Below, piece by piece: positions 3,999 through 10,694 of a stretch of DNA of 10,694 nt (positions are counted from its first letter, which is position 1; the number at the start of each line of letters is the position of its first letter). The position numbers and the translations under genes are program-made. This DNA is from JAMCZC01 sp964364925 (GTDB lineage Bacteria > Patescibacteriota > Microgenomatia > Levybacterales > UBA12049): positions 1 to 10,694 of the forward strand of contig CAYIOB010000024.1 in the NCBI GenBank assembly GCA_964364925.1, given 5' to 3'. The notes beneath the pieces are model-generated. The model was not told where the DNA came from, searched no databases, and was given only the letters and a program-made list of their open reading frames with translations.

Positions 3999-4549
3999 AG
4001 CTTGATTTCCTCGAATACGTCCTCGCCTTTTTCGTCTTTTTCCGATTTGTAAAGCGTGCCTTTTTGCTCCAGCACTCTTTTGGGGAAGAGAATTCCATCG
4101 AGATGGTCAATTTCGTGCTGAAGAATTGTTGCCAAAAATCCGCCGAATCTCCGATTATGTTTTTTTCCGGTCTCGTCTAAATACGAAATCCAGACTATGT
4201 CAAAGCGTTCAACCGAACCCCAAATGTTTAAAAGCGAAAGACAGCCCTCTAATTTTTTATGCTCTTTTTTGCCTTTTGGGGACGTATCGGAGTGGGCCTT
4301 TTTTTCTTTTTTTACAATCTTAGGGTTTATAAAAACCAGAACTTTTGATTTTTGACTTGGTTTTGCAATAAAAAGCTGTAAGCTTTTCCCAACCTGAGGA
4401 GCGGCAAGTCCTACGCCTATTGGGTCGATGACTGACTCCATAGATTCTTTCATTTCCGCGATGAGTTTTAAAACGGCTTTATCAACTTTGACAATTCGTT
4501 TTGCCTTTTGTGAAAGGACAGGGTTGGGGGCTTTGACTATTGCTAACAT
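3995..4549 (-). CDS. def: Peptide deformylase (canonical)
   Basis: A 184-residue metalloenzyme that removes formyl from the N-terminal methionine of new proteins, completing the cycle begun by Fmt. All three motifs are standard: GVGLAAPQ (45-52), EGCLS (101-105) and HEIDH (145-149), giving ligands C103, H145 and H149 and catalytic E146. A lysine-rich stretch at about 80-99 is an extra surface loop. The C-terminal 25 residues are charged and not conserved. It converges on the variant deformylase with a four-base overlap, so the two may interfere through antisense transcription. The upstream region contains hairpins (4568-4639) and no ribosome binding site. Confidence 0.94.
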   Translation of the reverse strand: MLAIVKAPNPVLSQKAKRIVKVDKAVLKLIAEMKESMESVIDPIGVGLAAPQVGKSLQLFIAKPSQKSKVLVFINPKIVKKEKKAHSDTSPKGKKEHKKLEGCLSLLNIWGSVERFDIVWISYLDETGKKHNRRFGGFLATILQHEIDHLDGILFPKRVLEQKGTLYKSEKDEKGEDVFEEIKL

Positions 4550-4567
4550 AAAGCTTCAAATGTCTTT

Positions 4568-4639
4568 GTCCCTAGCGGGACCGCAGCCCTCGCCTGTCAA
4601 GTCTTTCGACCCTGAGCTCAAGATCGAAAGGCAGGCGAG
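4568..4639. repeat. Palindromic (REP-like) intergenic element
   Basis: CTCGCCTG (4589-4596) pairs with CAGGCGAG (4632-4639), CTTTCGA (4603-4609) pairs with TCGAAAG (4624-4630), and GAGCTC sits at the centre. Next to it GTCCC (4568-4572) pairs with GGGAC (4577-4581). The TTTCGACCCTGAGCTC core resembles short TTCGAC...CTCAG palindromes dispersed in many bacterial genomes. It is GC-richer than its surroundings and lies ten-odd bases after the stop of the ligase-like gene, where it might also end transcription, though no T-run follows. Confidence 0.6.
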
Positions 4640-4652
4640 CTCGGCAAACTCC

Positions 4653-6989
4653 TTACAGTTTGCCTCCGCTCCAGGCCTTTAGCGCGTCTATTGGTCTTGA
4701 GTCGTTTGGTGCAACATTTTTAAGCATGAACTTCATTGTGTCAATTGCTTTTTGCCGATACTCAACATTTACAATCTCTCCCTTGTCGTTTATGGCCAAT
4801 TGATTATAGAAAACGCCAAGTGCATAATAGGCATTTGCAAAATCGGGTTTTAACTTTATTGTGTTTTGCAAAGTTAAAACCGCATTTTTTGCATCGCCGT
4901 TTTGACCATACAAAATTCCCAAGTTGTAGGAAATATCCGCATCGGTTGGGGCCAGTTCTGCTGTTTTTTTGATAGCAGTTAAGGCTGATGCAAGATAGCG
5001 CTCGTCAGCCTGAGCCAGTGTATAAAAAATCCTGACTCTTGTTTTCCAGAAAACCACATTGTTTGGATTTTGTGAGGTAAGCTTGTCGCTTAATGCAACC
5101 GCTTCCGCGGCAAGTTTTTGTGCAAGAGCGGTAGCTTGTTTTTGCTGCGCTTGATCTGTGGTTTTTTGTCCCAAAACCGCAATTGCCAAAACAGCATCAT
5201 TAATAGCTAGCTCATCTTTAAATACCGGTTCATCCGGTCTTTGGTTTACGGCTTTTTGAAGAAAGGGATATGCTGTTTGGTATTGATTAACCCTGTCGTA
5301 ATTATACCCTTTGGCGTAGTCTTTATCGGCATTCCAGAAATTAATGAGCGTAAATATAAGATATCCGCTTATAACAGCTACGACGGCTATAAATACCCAA
5401 ATAGGTTTTGTAACCGCATATTCTTCGGCTTGCGCCTTTTTGTTGTCCGCTTTTTTAGAAGCAAAAGAAAAGCTTAAGTTTTTGTCATAATTAATTAAAT
5501 GTGCCAAAATAAATACTAAAGCGGGAATTAAAAACATGAAAAGATTGACTATTACAACCGAAAATCCGCCGAAATTACTAATAAGAATGCTTATGTACCC
5601 CGAAATAAGAGCAAGCACTAAAACTTTTCTGCTATTGGTATCTTCGCCTTTATCTTTCCAAAGGTATTTTAAGCTTAGAAATAGGAAAAGACCAATCATC
5701 GAAAGATAAGATAATAGTCCGAAAGCACCGGTTGTTGCAAGGTAATTTAAATATTCGTTGTGAGCTTTGTTATAAAGATAGCGCCACTCGGAAGTAAGGT
5801 TGTGAGCTTCGGGTCTGTATTTATAATATGCGAAAGCAAAAGTTTCAACACCCGTGCCAAATATTGGATTATTAACCCATGCCTTTATTGCGCCTTGCCA
5901 GACCAAAAGCCTGATTTTTCCCGAATCCGTGCCGCCCAATTCTCCCGAAACTAATGGGGCCGGAGGCGGAGTCGCTATAGGTTTTACAGCTTTTTGGACA
6001 ACGGTTTTGCTTTTAACGAGACTGTTTTTTAAGCCGTCAAAGCTAAATTTGCTGTCAATTTCGGCAAAAGAAGTGCCTATAAAAAAAGTAACGGTAACAA
6101 TAGATATTAAGGCTAAAACAAGCAGTTTAAAATCCAAAGAAAGATTTTTGATTTTGTTATTACGATTTTTTAATTGCAGAAAAGCATAACTTGCTGCAAA
6201 AAAGGCTATTGAAATCCAAGTTGCCAGGAATCCTGATTTGGTTCTTGCATAGGCAATGTCTGCATAAAAAAGAATAAACATCAAAAAGCAAGAAACGGCA
6301 AAAGCGGCAGATTTTCTTGAAAATTGGGCTTTTTTAGCATGTACAGCTTTGGAAAATGTTGATTTTATAAAAAATGCAACCGTAATCGGGAGTAAAATAG
6401 AAAGATAGGCAGACAGCCAACCCGGCTGCCCAAGAGTTGAAAAAATTCTAACTTTTGGCTGAAAATCCGATGTCCAGCATGAAACGTCAAGACTTCCTCT
6501 AAAAACAAGACACGTCGGATCATAGCCAAAATGCGAAGGAAGTCCCCATAAAGCGACTACGACTCCGGAAGAAAGAGCCACAAGAATGAGCCTTTTAACA
6601 ATTATTTTTGCATTCTCCTGGAAATTTGAAACAAAGGCGTAGTAAAGAAAATTGTAAGCGATAATAGAAAAAAGTCCGCCGTTAAAGCGGGAATAATATC
6701 CCCATAAAGAAATATGCCGGTCAAGGCTAAAAACAGTTGAAATTACCTGAGAAAGCAAAAACAAAATAATCGGTACATCAAGAGGAGTCCGTTGTATTTT
6801 AAACTCTCTTTTAATAAGCATTTTGGAAATCCACGCGGCCAAAATTACAAGAGATAGAATATAAGTAATCCACATCTTATTGAATTCAAAAAGTTCCGAG
6901 GTGTCGGGAGCAAGGGCAAGGGGGACAAGGAAAAATATTGCGTAAAAGCCGTATTCAATGATTTTGCTGCAGATATTTAATAATTTCAT
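4653..6989 (-). CDS. O-antigen ligase / polymerase-like membrane protein with TPR tail
   Basis: A 778-residue protein. Residues 1-500 hold about a dozen membrane helices of the Wzy/WaaL O-antigen ligase type. SLWGYYSRFNGGL (94-106), ARTKSGFLATW (248-258) and KAHNEYLNYLATTGAFG (408-424) are the recognisable family blocks; the His-Asn-Glu region follows a large outer loop (about 307-410) containing a proline-rich linker PPPAP. A further helix lies at about 530-550, followed by tetratricopeptide repeats (about 553-765). Such proteins join glycan chains to lipid or protein acceptors outside the membrane; the TPR part may bind a partner. Patescibacteria generally lack classical lipopolysaccharide, so the acceptor is uncertain; cell-surface glycan or protein glycosylation is possible. 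The gene is divergent from mreB, 99 bases away. Confidence 0.85.
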   Translation of the reverse strand: MKLLNICSKIIEYGFYAIFFLVPLALAPDTSELFEFNKMWITYILSLVILAAWISKMLIKREFKIQRTPLDVPIILFLLSQVISTVFSLDRHISLWGYYSRFNGGLFSIIAYNFLYYAFVSNFQENAKIIVKRLILVALSSGVVVALWGLPSHFGYDPTCLVFRGSLDVSCWTSDFQPKVRIFSTLGQPGWLSAYLSILLPITVAFFIKSTFSKAVHAKKAQFSRKSAAFAVSCFLMFILFYADIAYARTKSGFLATWISIAFFAASYAFLQLKNRNNKIKNLSLDFKLLVLALISIVTVTFFIGTSFAEIDSKFSFDGLKNSLVKSKTVVQKAVKPIATPPPAPLVSGELGGTDSGKIRLLVWQGAIKAWVNNPIFGTGVETFAFAYYKYRPEAHNLTSEWRYLYNKAHNEYLNYLATTGAFGLLSYLSMIGLFLFLSLKYLWKDKGEDTNSRKVLVLALISGYISILISNFGGFSVVIVNLFMFLIPALVFILAHLINYDKNLSFSFASKKADNKKAQAEEYAVTKPIWVFIAVVAVISGYLIFTLINFWNADKDYAKGYNYDRVNQYQTAYPFLQKAVNQRPDEPVFKDELAINDAVLAIAVLGQKTTDQAQQKQATALAQKLAAEAVALSDKLTSQNPNNVVFWKTRVRIFYTLAQADERYLASALTAIKKTAELAPTDADISYNLGILYGQNGDAKNAVLTLQNTIKLKPDFANAYYALGVFYNQLAINDKGEIVNVEYRQKAIDTMKFMLKNVAPNDSRPIDALKAWSGGKL

Positions 6990-7021
6990 TAGATTTTAAG
7001 GTTAAAACTAATGCTACCATA

Positions 7022-7050
7022 TTGGAAAAACTACTGCAAGATGCTATTAT
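7022..7050 (+). promoter_or_regulatory. Predicted mreB promoter
   Basis: TTGGAA (7022-7027), a 17-base spacer and TATTAT (7045-7050) predict a start near 7057, leaving a leader of about 32 bases that is almost entirely palindromic. Confidence 0.5.
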
Positions 7051-7056
7051 CTTTAG

Positions 7057-7084
7057 TAACTAGTTACTAGTATCTAGATACTAG
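7057..7084. repeat. Palindromes in the mreB leader
   Basis: TAACTAGTTA (7057-7066) is a perfect 10-base palindrome and CTAGTATCTAGATACTAG (7067-7084) a perfect 18-base palindrome, adjoining it and ending five bases before the mreB start region. They could be an operator, an RNA hairpin covering the start, or expanded TACTAG repeats. Confidence 0.6.
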
Positions 7085-7088
7085 ATTT

Positions 7089-8219
7089 ATGTTTGATAAA
7101 TTATTTAGTTTATTTTCCCACGATGTCGGAATTGATCTTGGTACTGCCAACACTTTAGTTTGGGTAAGAAATAAAGGAATTGTAATAAGGGAGCCCTCGG
7201 TTGTTGCAATGCACAAAAAAACCAAAAAAGTTATTGCCATTGGCACCGAAGCCAAAAGAATGGTTGGAAAAACCCCGTCAACAATTGAAACAATCAGGCC
7301 TTTGCACGGCGGGGTAATCGCGGATTTTGATGCAACCGCGGCAATGATTGCCCATTATATTCAAGCTGTTCATGAAATTGGGCACGTTATGCCGGTTGCC
7401 TGGTCAAGACCAAAGGTCGTTATCGGAATTCCTTCATCCGTTACCGAAGTTGAAAGGCGTGCGGTTTGGGAAGCGGCTTTGTCTGCAGGTGCAAGGGAAG
7501 CATTTTTAATAGAGGAACCGATGGCGGCGGCCATTGGCGAGGATATTTCGGTTTTTGCCCCAACCGGCGTTATGGTGGTTGATGTAGGCGGTGGAACAAC
7601 CGAGATTGCGGTAATTTCTTTAGGAGGTATCGTTGTCAGTAAGTCTTTAAAAATTGCAGGAGACGAAATGGATAGCGCAATTACTCATTATATAAGATTA
7701 AGACACGGGCTTATTTTAGGAGAAAAAACAGCAGAGGATTTGAAAATAAAAATAGGAAGTGCTTACCAGGGTTCAAAGTCTAGGGCTCATGGTTCAGGGT
7801 TGAAAGAAAAAGAAGAGAGAAATACTAATAACAATGAACCGTCAACCAATAACCAACAGGAGCGCATGGCTGTTATCAGGGGAAGAGACATAGAAACGGG
7901 CCTTCCCAAAAGTCTGAGAGTTACGGAAGTTGAAGTAAGAGAAGCCTTGTCTCCCGTTTTATCGAAAATTATTGATGCAATCGCGGATGTTTTGGAAGAA
8001 TCGCCGCCGGAATTGACAAGCGATATTCTTGAACATGGGGTATTATTAACAGGCGGAGCTTCTCTTCTTACAGGTTTTGACCACCTGATTGTTGAAAGAA
8101 TTCATATTCCGGTTTTACGAAGCGAAGATCCTTTAACAAGCGTTGTTAGAGGAACCGGTAAAGTCTTGCAAGACGATTCTCTCTTACAAAGAGTAAAAGT
8201 TATCGGCGGACTTAAGTAA
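7089..8219 (+). CDS. mreB: Rod-shape determining protein MreB, with internal low-complexity insertion
   Basis: A 376-residue actin-like ATPase that forms filaments under the membrane and guides side-wall peptidoglycan synthesis. Phosphate-binding loop 1 is GIDLGTANT (14-22), phosphate 2 is VVDVGGGTTEIAV (163-175), and the adenosine motif is LTGGASLLTG (320-329). RPLHGGVIADF (70-80) and IEEPMAAAIG (141-150) are also standard. The family is usually about 335-350 residues. The excess is a stretch at about 227-259 placed between KIGSAY and VIRGRD, where ordinary MreB has only a few residues. The N-terminal MFDKLFSLFS is an amphipathic, membrane-contact type start, supporting ATG 7089. It leads the mreBCD-mrdA cluster and has its own promoter with a palindromic leader. 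Confidence 0.96.
   Translation: MFDKLFSLFSHDVGIDLGTANTLVWVRNKGIVIREPSVVAMHKKTKKVIAIGTEAKRMVGKTPSTIETIRPLHGGVIADFDATAAMIAHYIQAVHEIGHVMPVAWSRPKVVIGIPSSVTEVERRAVWEAALSAGAREAFLIEEPMAAAIGEDISVFAPTGVMVVDVGGGTTEIAVISLGGIVVSKSLKIAGDEMDSAITHYIRLRHGLILGEKTAEDLKIKIGSAYQGSKSRAHGSGLKEKEERNTNNNEPSTNNQQERMAVIRGRDIETGLPKSLRVTEVEVREALSPVLSKIIDAIADVLEESPPELTSDILEHGVLLTGGASLLTGFDHLIVERIHIPVLRSEDPLTSVVRGTGKVLQDDSLLQRVKVIGGLK
7767..7865 (+). repeat. Repeat-like in-frame insertion in mreB
   Basis: The DNA contains units such as GGTTCAAAG, CATGGTTCAGGGTTG and AATGAACCGTCAACCAATAA, like the GGTTCA/TGAACC strings common between genes in this kind of genome. The encoded segment (QGSKSRAHGSG...NNNEPSTNNQQER) is polar and disordered. 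It falls in a loop that is short in ordinary MreB. Confidence 0.65.
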
Positions 8220-8220
8220 T

Positions 8221-8241
8221 GATGAATGATGAATGATGAAT
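8221..8241 (+). repeat. Three tandem GATGAAT units after mreB
   Basis: GATGAAT occurs three times in a row directly behind the mreB stop codon (8217-8219). It is another example of the short tandem repeats seen in this window. The remaining spacer to mreC holds only the predicted mreC promoter. Confidence 0.8.
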
Positions 8242-8292
8242 AGATTTTCATAAATCATAAGCCTTTAATCTAAAATCAGTGTTTTAGCAAGG

Positions 8293-8321
8293 TTGTATCT
8301 TTTTGGCAAAAAGTCTAAAAT
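8293..8321 (+). promoter_or_regulatory. Predicted mreC promoter
   Basis: TTGTAT (8293-8298), a 17-base spacer and TAAAAT (8316-8321) predict a start at about 8328, exactly the A of the mreC ATG. It implies that mreCD-mrdA can be transcribed apart from mreB as a leaderless mRNA. Confidence 0.5.
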
Positions 8322-8327
8322 GGGTAC

Positions 8328-9125
8328 ATGCAAAAGAAGAGTAATTTTCTGCCGGTTTTTTTTGTTTTCTTAGTACTTTCTTTTTTAGTTTTCGGTTTAT
8401 CCAGGGCTGGAATTTTAAATCCCGTCAGCTCGGTTCTGCAAAAAATAACAGCTCCTTTTCAAAGCGCAACGCACAATGTTTTTAACTCTATAAGTCTTTT
8501 AGGAGAAAATGCAAAACTAAAGAAGCTGGAAACAGAAAATCTAAGGCTGACGTCTATGCTTTCCGATCAAAAAAAGCTGGAAAGGGAAAATAGCGCTTTG
8601 TCCGATCAATTCCAAGTTTCTTCTCCAAACAGCAACTCCCTGCTTCCTGCAAATATCGTTGGAGCACCAAGTTTTATTCCCGGAGTTTCTGTTCCGGAGA
8701 CATTTATTATTGATAAAGGTATAAAGGACGGCGTAATGGTTGGTGCAGCGGTTGTATATGGAAATAATTTGCTCGGGGAAATAACTAAGTCTAATGATTT
8801 TTTATCCGAAGTTAGTTTGGTTACAAACGTATCTTCGTCTTTTACCGCAAGGGCTTCGTCTTCGGAGGCTCTAGGAGTAATAAAAGGGCAGGGCGGAGGA
8901 GAAATGATATTAGACAACGTTTTACTTTCGGATAATTTAAAGCCTTCGGATTTGGTTTTGACAAACGGCGACACAAATTTAAACGGAACAGGGTATCCGC
9001 CGGATTTGGTTGCCGGAAAAATTATGTCGGTTGATAAAAAGGCAAGCTCTTTGTTCCAACGGGCGAAAGTTTCAAGTTTTATTAATTTTTCAAAAATTAC
9101 AACCGTTTTTGTTCTTATAAAATGA
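8328..9125 (+). CDS. mreC: Rod-shape determining protein MreC
   Basis: A 265-residue bitopic membrane protein that links MreB filaments to the periplasmic-side wall enzymes and activates PBP2. A short basic N-terminus (MQKKSNF) precedes one membrane helix (about 8-25). A coiled coil follows (about 60-95, ENAKLKKLETENLRLTSM and on), then the beta-rich MreC domain with IVGAPSFIPG, FIIDKGIKDGV, AAVVYGNNLLGEI and the glycine-rich KGQGGGEM. Length is usual for small bacteria. The start coincides with the transcription start predicted by the promoter at 8293-8321. Its stop overlaps the mreD start in ATGA, indicating translational coupling. Confidence 0.93.
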   Translation: MQKKSNFLPVFFVFLVLSFLVFGLSRAGILNPVSSVLQKITAPFQSATHNVFNSISLLGENAKLKKLETENLRLTSMLSDQKKLERENSALSDQFQVSSPNSNSLLPANIVGAPSFIPGVSVPETFIIDKGIKDGVMVGAAVVYGNNLLGEITKSNDFLSEVSLVTNVSSSFTARASSSEALGVIKGQGGGEMILDNVLLSDNLKPSDLVLTNGDTNLNGTGYPPDLVAGKIMSVDKKASSLFQRAKVSSFINFSKITTVFVLIK

Positions 9126-9538
9126 AGCTTGCCGCAACTATAGTTTTTTTGCTTTCTGTTTTTTTGGAAAGCTCAGCTACAACTCTTCCTTTGGTTTTTG
9201 TAACCTTGCTTTGCTTAGCAGTTTTAGTTCGGAAGGAATGGATTTTTGCTATTGCATTTATTGCGGGGATGGTTTTGGATGCTCTTTCTTTTAGAGTATT
9301 GGGTCAAACAAGTTTATATTTTATTCTTTATATTTTTCTAGTTTTTCTATATGAGAGAAAGTTTGAAATATCCACAAAATATTTTATTATTATAGCTTCA
9401 TTTTTGGGAAGTTTTGGGTTTTTAATTATTTTTTCCTATGAAAACGCAATTTTGCAATCTTTAATGAGTTCAATTATTGGAGTTTTGATATTTTCTATTC
9501 TCTCCCGTTTTCATAAAAATGTAGAGAAAAAATACTAA
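9122..9538 (+). CDS. mreD: Rod-shape determining protein MreD (small)
   Basis: A 138-residue, almost wholly hydrophobic protein with about four or five membrane helices. Sequence identity to MreD is weak, as is normal for this family, but the GMVLDALSFRVLGQTSLYFILY block (about residues 50-71) is the recognisable MreD feature, and the position between mreC and mrdA settles it. MreD is a membrane partner of MreC in the elongation complex. It starts within the mreC stop (ATGA), with no ribosome binding site, so it is presumably translated by coupling. It is slightly shorter than the typical 160 residues. Confidence 0.85.
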   Translation: MKLAATIVFLLSVFLESSATTLPLVFVTLLCLAVLVRKEWIFAIAFIAGMVLDALSFRVLGQTSLYFILYIFLVFLYERKFEISTKYFIIIASFLGSFGFLIIFSYENAILQSLMSSIIGVLIFSILSRFHKNVEKKY

Positions 9539-9558
9539 GATTTCAACTAAATAAATTT

Positions 9559-10694
9559 ATGCAAAAAGTTGGTGTAGCTTTTCCGGATTTTATATCCAGC
9601 GGAAAAATAAAAAGAAAACAAAGAGATTTTGATTCAAGAAATAGCCCTATGCGTGATTTGTTTATTCCCGCAGCTCTTGTTATTTTGGTTGCTCTTCTCT
9701 TTTTAAGACTTTTTTATCTGCAAATTATCCAAGGGTCACGTTTTAGATATCTTTCAAATAGCAACAGAATAAGAACAGTTATTGTGCACGCGCCAAGAGG
9801 AGTTATTTTTGACAGATTTGGTACCCCTTTAGTTTTTAATATTCCCGGATTTAGAGAAACTGTTAACGGGAAAACGGTTCAAATAGAGAAAAAAGAGGCT
9901 TTATCTTTTATTGCTAAAGGGAAAAAGGATTTGGAGGTAGATTCTTTACGTTATTATCCAAGCAAAGATACATTAGCGCATTTTTTGGGATATTTAGGGC
10001 AGATTTCTAAAGACGAACTCTCAACGGCGCAGTATTCTTCTTACAATCCCGGTGATTTAATTGGCAAATCAGGCGTAGAACAAGAATATGAAAGTAAATT
10101 AAGAGGTATTGACGGAAAACAGCTTGTTGAGATTGATGCCCGAGGAAATTCTGTCAGAAAACTGGGCGAGTCGGATCCAATCCCGGGCCAGGATATAACC
10201 TTAACAATAGACGCCGCTTTGCAAAAAGCTGTTTTCGAGGCTACTAAAAACGTTAAAAAGGGAGCAGTAATAGTTACCGATTTAAAAGGAGCAATTCTGG
10301 CAATGGTTTCAAGGCCTTCTTTTGATCCTAATCTTTTTACAATGGGACCAAGCTATCTTACGGCTTCAGACAGCTCTTATTTGTCTCTTGCGGATATTCT
10401 TTTAGATTCTCAAAATCAGCCTCTTTTAAATAGGGCTATTTCCGGTACTTATCCTCCAGGCTCAACATTTAAACTTGTTGTTGCCGCCGCCGGTTTAGAA
10501 AATAAAGTTATTGATTCAACCTACGAGGTTGAAGACACCGGTGTATTAAAAGTTGGGGTATTTTCTTTTTCTAACTGGTATTACACAGGCTATGGAGGAA
10601 AAGACGGGTTTGTTAATGTTGTTAAGGGAATAAAGCGTTCAAACGATATTTTCTTTTACAAACTGGCTGAAAAAGTAGGGGTTGATAAGATTTC
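9559..10694 (+). CDS. mrdA: Penicillin-binding protein 2 (peptidoglycan transpeptidase), 3' end outside window
   Basis: The first 378 residues of a class B penicillin-binding protein, open to the window edge. It cross-links peptidoglycan during elongation together with RodA. A cytoplasmic tail (1-30) is followed by one membrane helix (about 34-56), then the pedestal domain with VHAPRGVIFDRFGTPL (76-91) and GKSGVEQEYESKLRG (169-183). The transpeptidase domain begins at about 235. The active-site S302 lies in GSTFK (301-305), and the second motif is S361-N362-D363 in KRSNDIFFY. ILAMVSRPSFDPN (246-258) is also typical. The KTG motif lies beyond the window. It begins 20 bases after mreD, without a ribosome binding site, as the last visible gene of the mreCD operon. 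rodA would be expected next. Confidence 0.94.
   Translation, partial: MQKVGVAFPDFISSGKIKRKQRDFDSRNSPMRDLFIPAALVILVALLFLRLFYLQIIQGSRFRYLSNSNRIRTVIVHAPRGVIFDRFGTPLVFNIPGFRETVNGKTVQIEKKEALSFIAKGKKDLEVDSLRYYPSKDTLAHFLGYLGQISKDELSTAQYSSYNPGDLIGKSGVEQEYESKLRGIDGKQLVEIDARGNSVRKLGESDPIPGQDITLTIDAALQKAVFEATKNVKKGAVIVTDLKGAILAMVSRPSFDPNLFTMGPSYLTASDSSYLSLADILLDSQNQPLLNRAISGTYPPGSTFKLVVAAAGLENKVIDSTYEVEDTGVLKVGVFSFSNWYYTGYGGKDGFVNVVKGIKRSNDIFFYKLAEKVGVDKI

Overview
The window looks like a chromosomal segment of a Patescibacteria (CPR) bacterium, possibly Microgenomates-like. This rests on small, lean housekeeping genes, absence of Shine-Dalgarno motifs, start codons placed almost directly behind -10 boxes, short TAGTATTTAGTAT-type repeats between and inside genes, and reduced ribosomal protein genes. 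The lineage is an inference; no rRNA is present to fix it.

Bases 1-770 are the unusual part. They carry the 3' end of a tRNA-Thr, rpmG (ribosomal protein L33) and a tRNA-Trp locus, the usual neighbourhood upstream of secE/nusG in bacteria. All three genes appear to be interrupted by the same kind of small structured insertion. Each insertion ends in a (G)AAGAxA...TGGGA module directly before the resumed gene. In the two complete cases the module is a base stem (TYCC with GGGA), an internal loop and a 9-bp hairpin. In rpmG the insertion brings its own synonymous copy of the last nine codons and stop. In tRNA-Trp the insertion sits in the anticodon loop and its hairpin holds a second complete tRNA-Trp. 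A degraded third tRNA-Trp 3' half follows.

Bases 770-1410 hold a short coiled-coil gene, a structured spacer and a small GIY-YIG nuclease. A 12-bp repeat made of tRNA 3'-end sequence bounds the coiled-coil gene. Then come a site-2 protease (minus strand), rpmB (L28), fmt (minus), and two convergent peptide deformylase genes, one canonical and one with altered motifs. Fmt and the deformylases act on opposite ends of the same pathway: formylation of initiator Met-tRNA and removal of the formyl group.

Bases 4653-6989 (minus) encode an O-antigen-ligase-like membrane protein with a TPR tail. Bases 7089-10694 (plus) are the cell-elongation cluster mreB, mreC, mreD and mrdA (PBP2, cut by the window edge), which organises side-wall peptidoglycan synthesis. 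Repeat-like low-complexity DNA has apparently entered two conserved genes in frame (fmt and mreB). Several genes have a good promoter that would start transcription at or within a few bases of the start codon, suggesting leaderless mRNAs.
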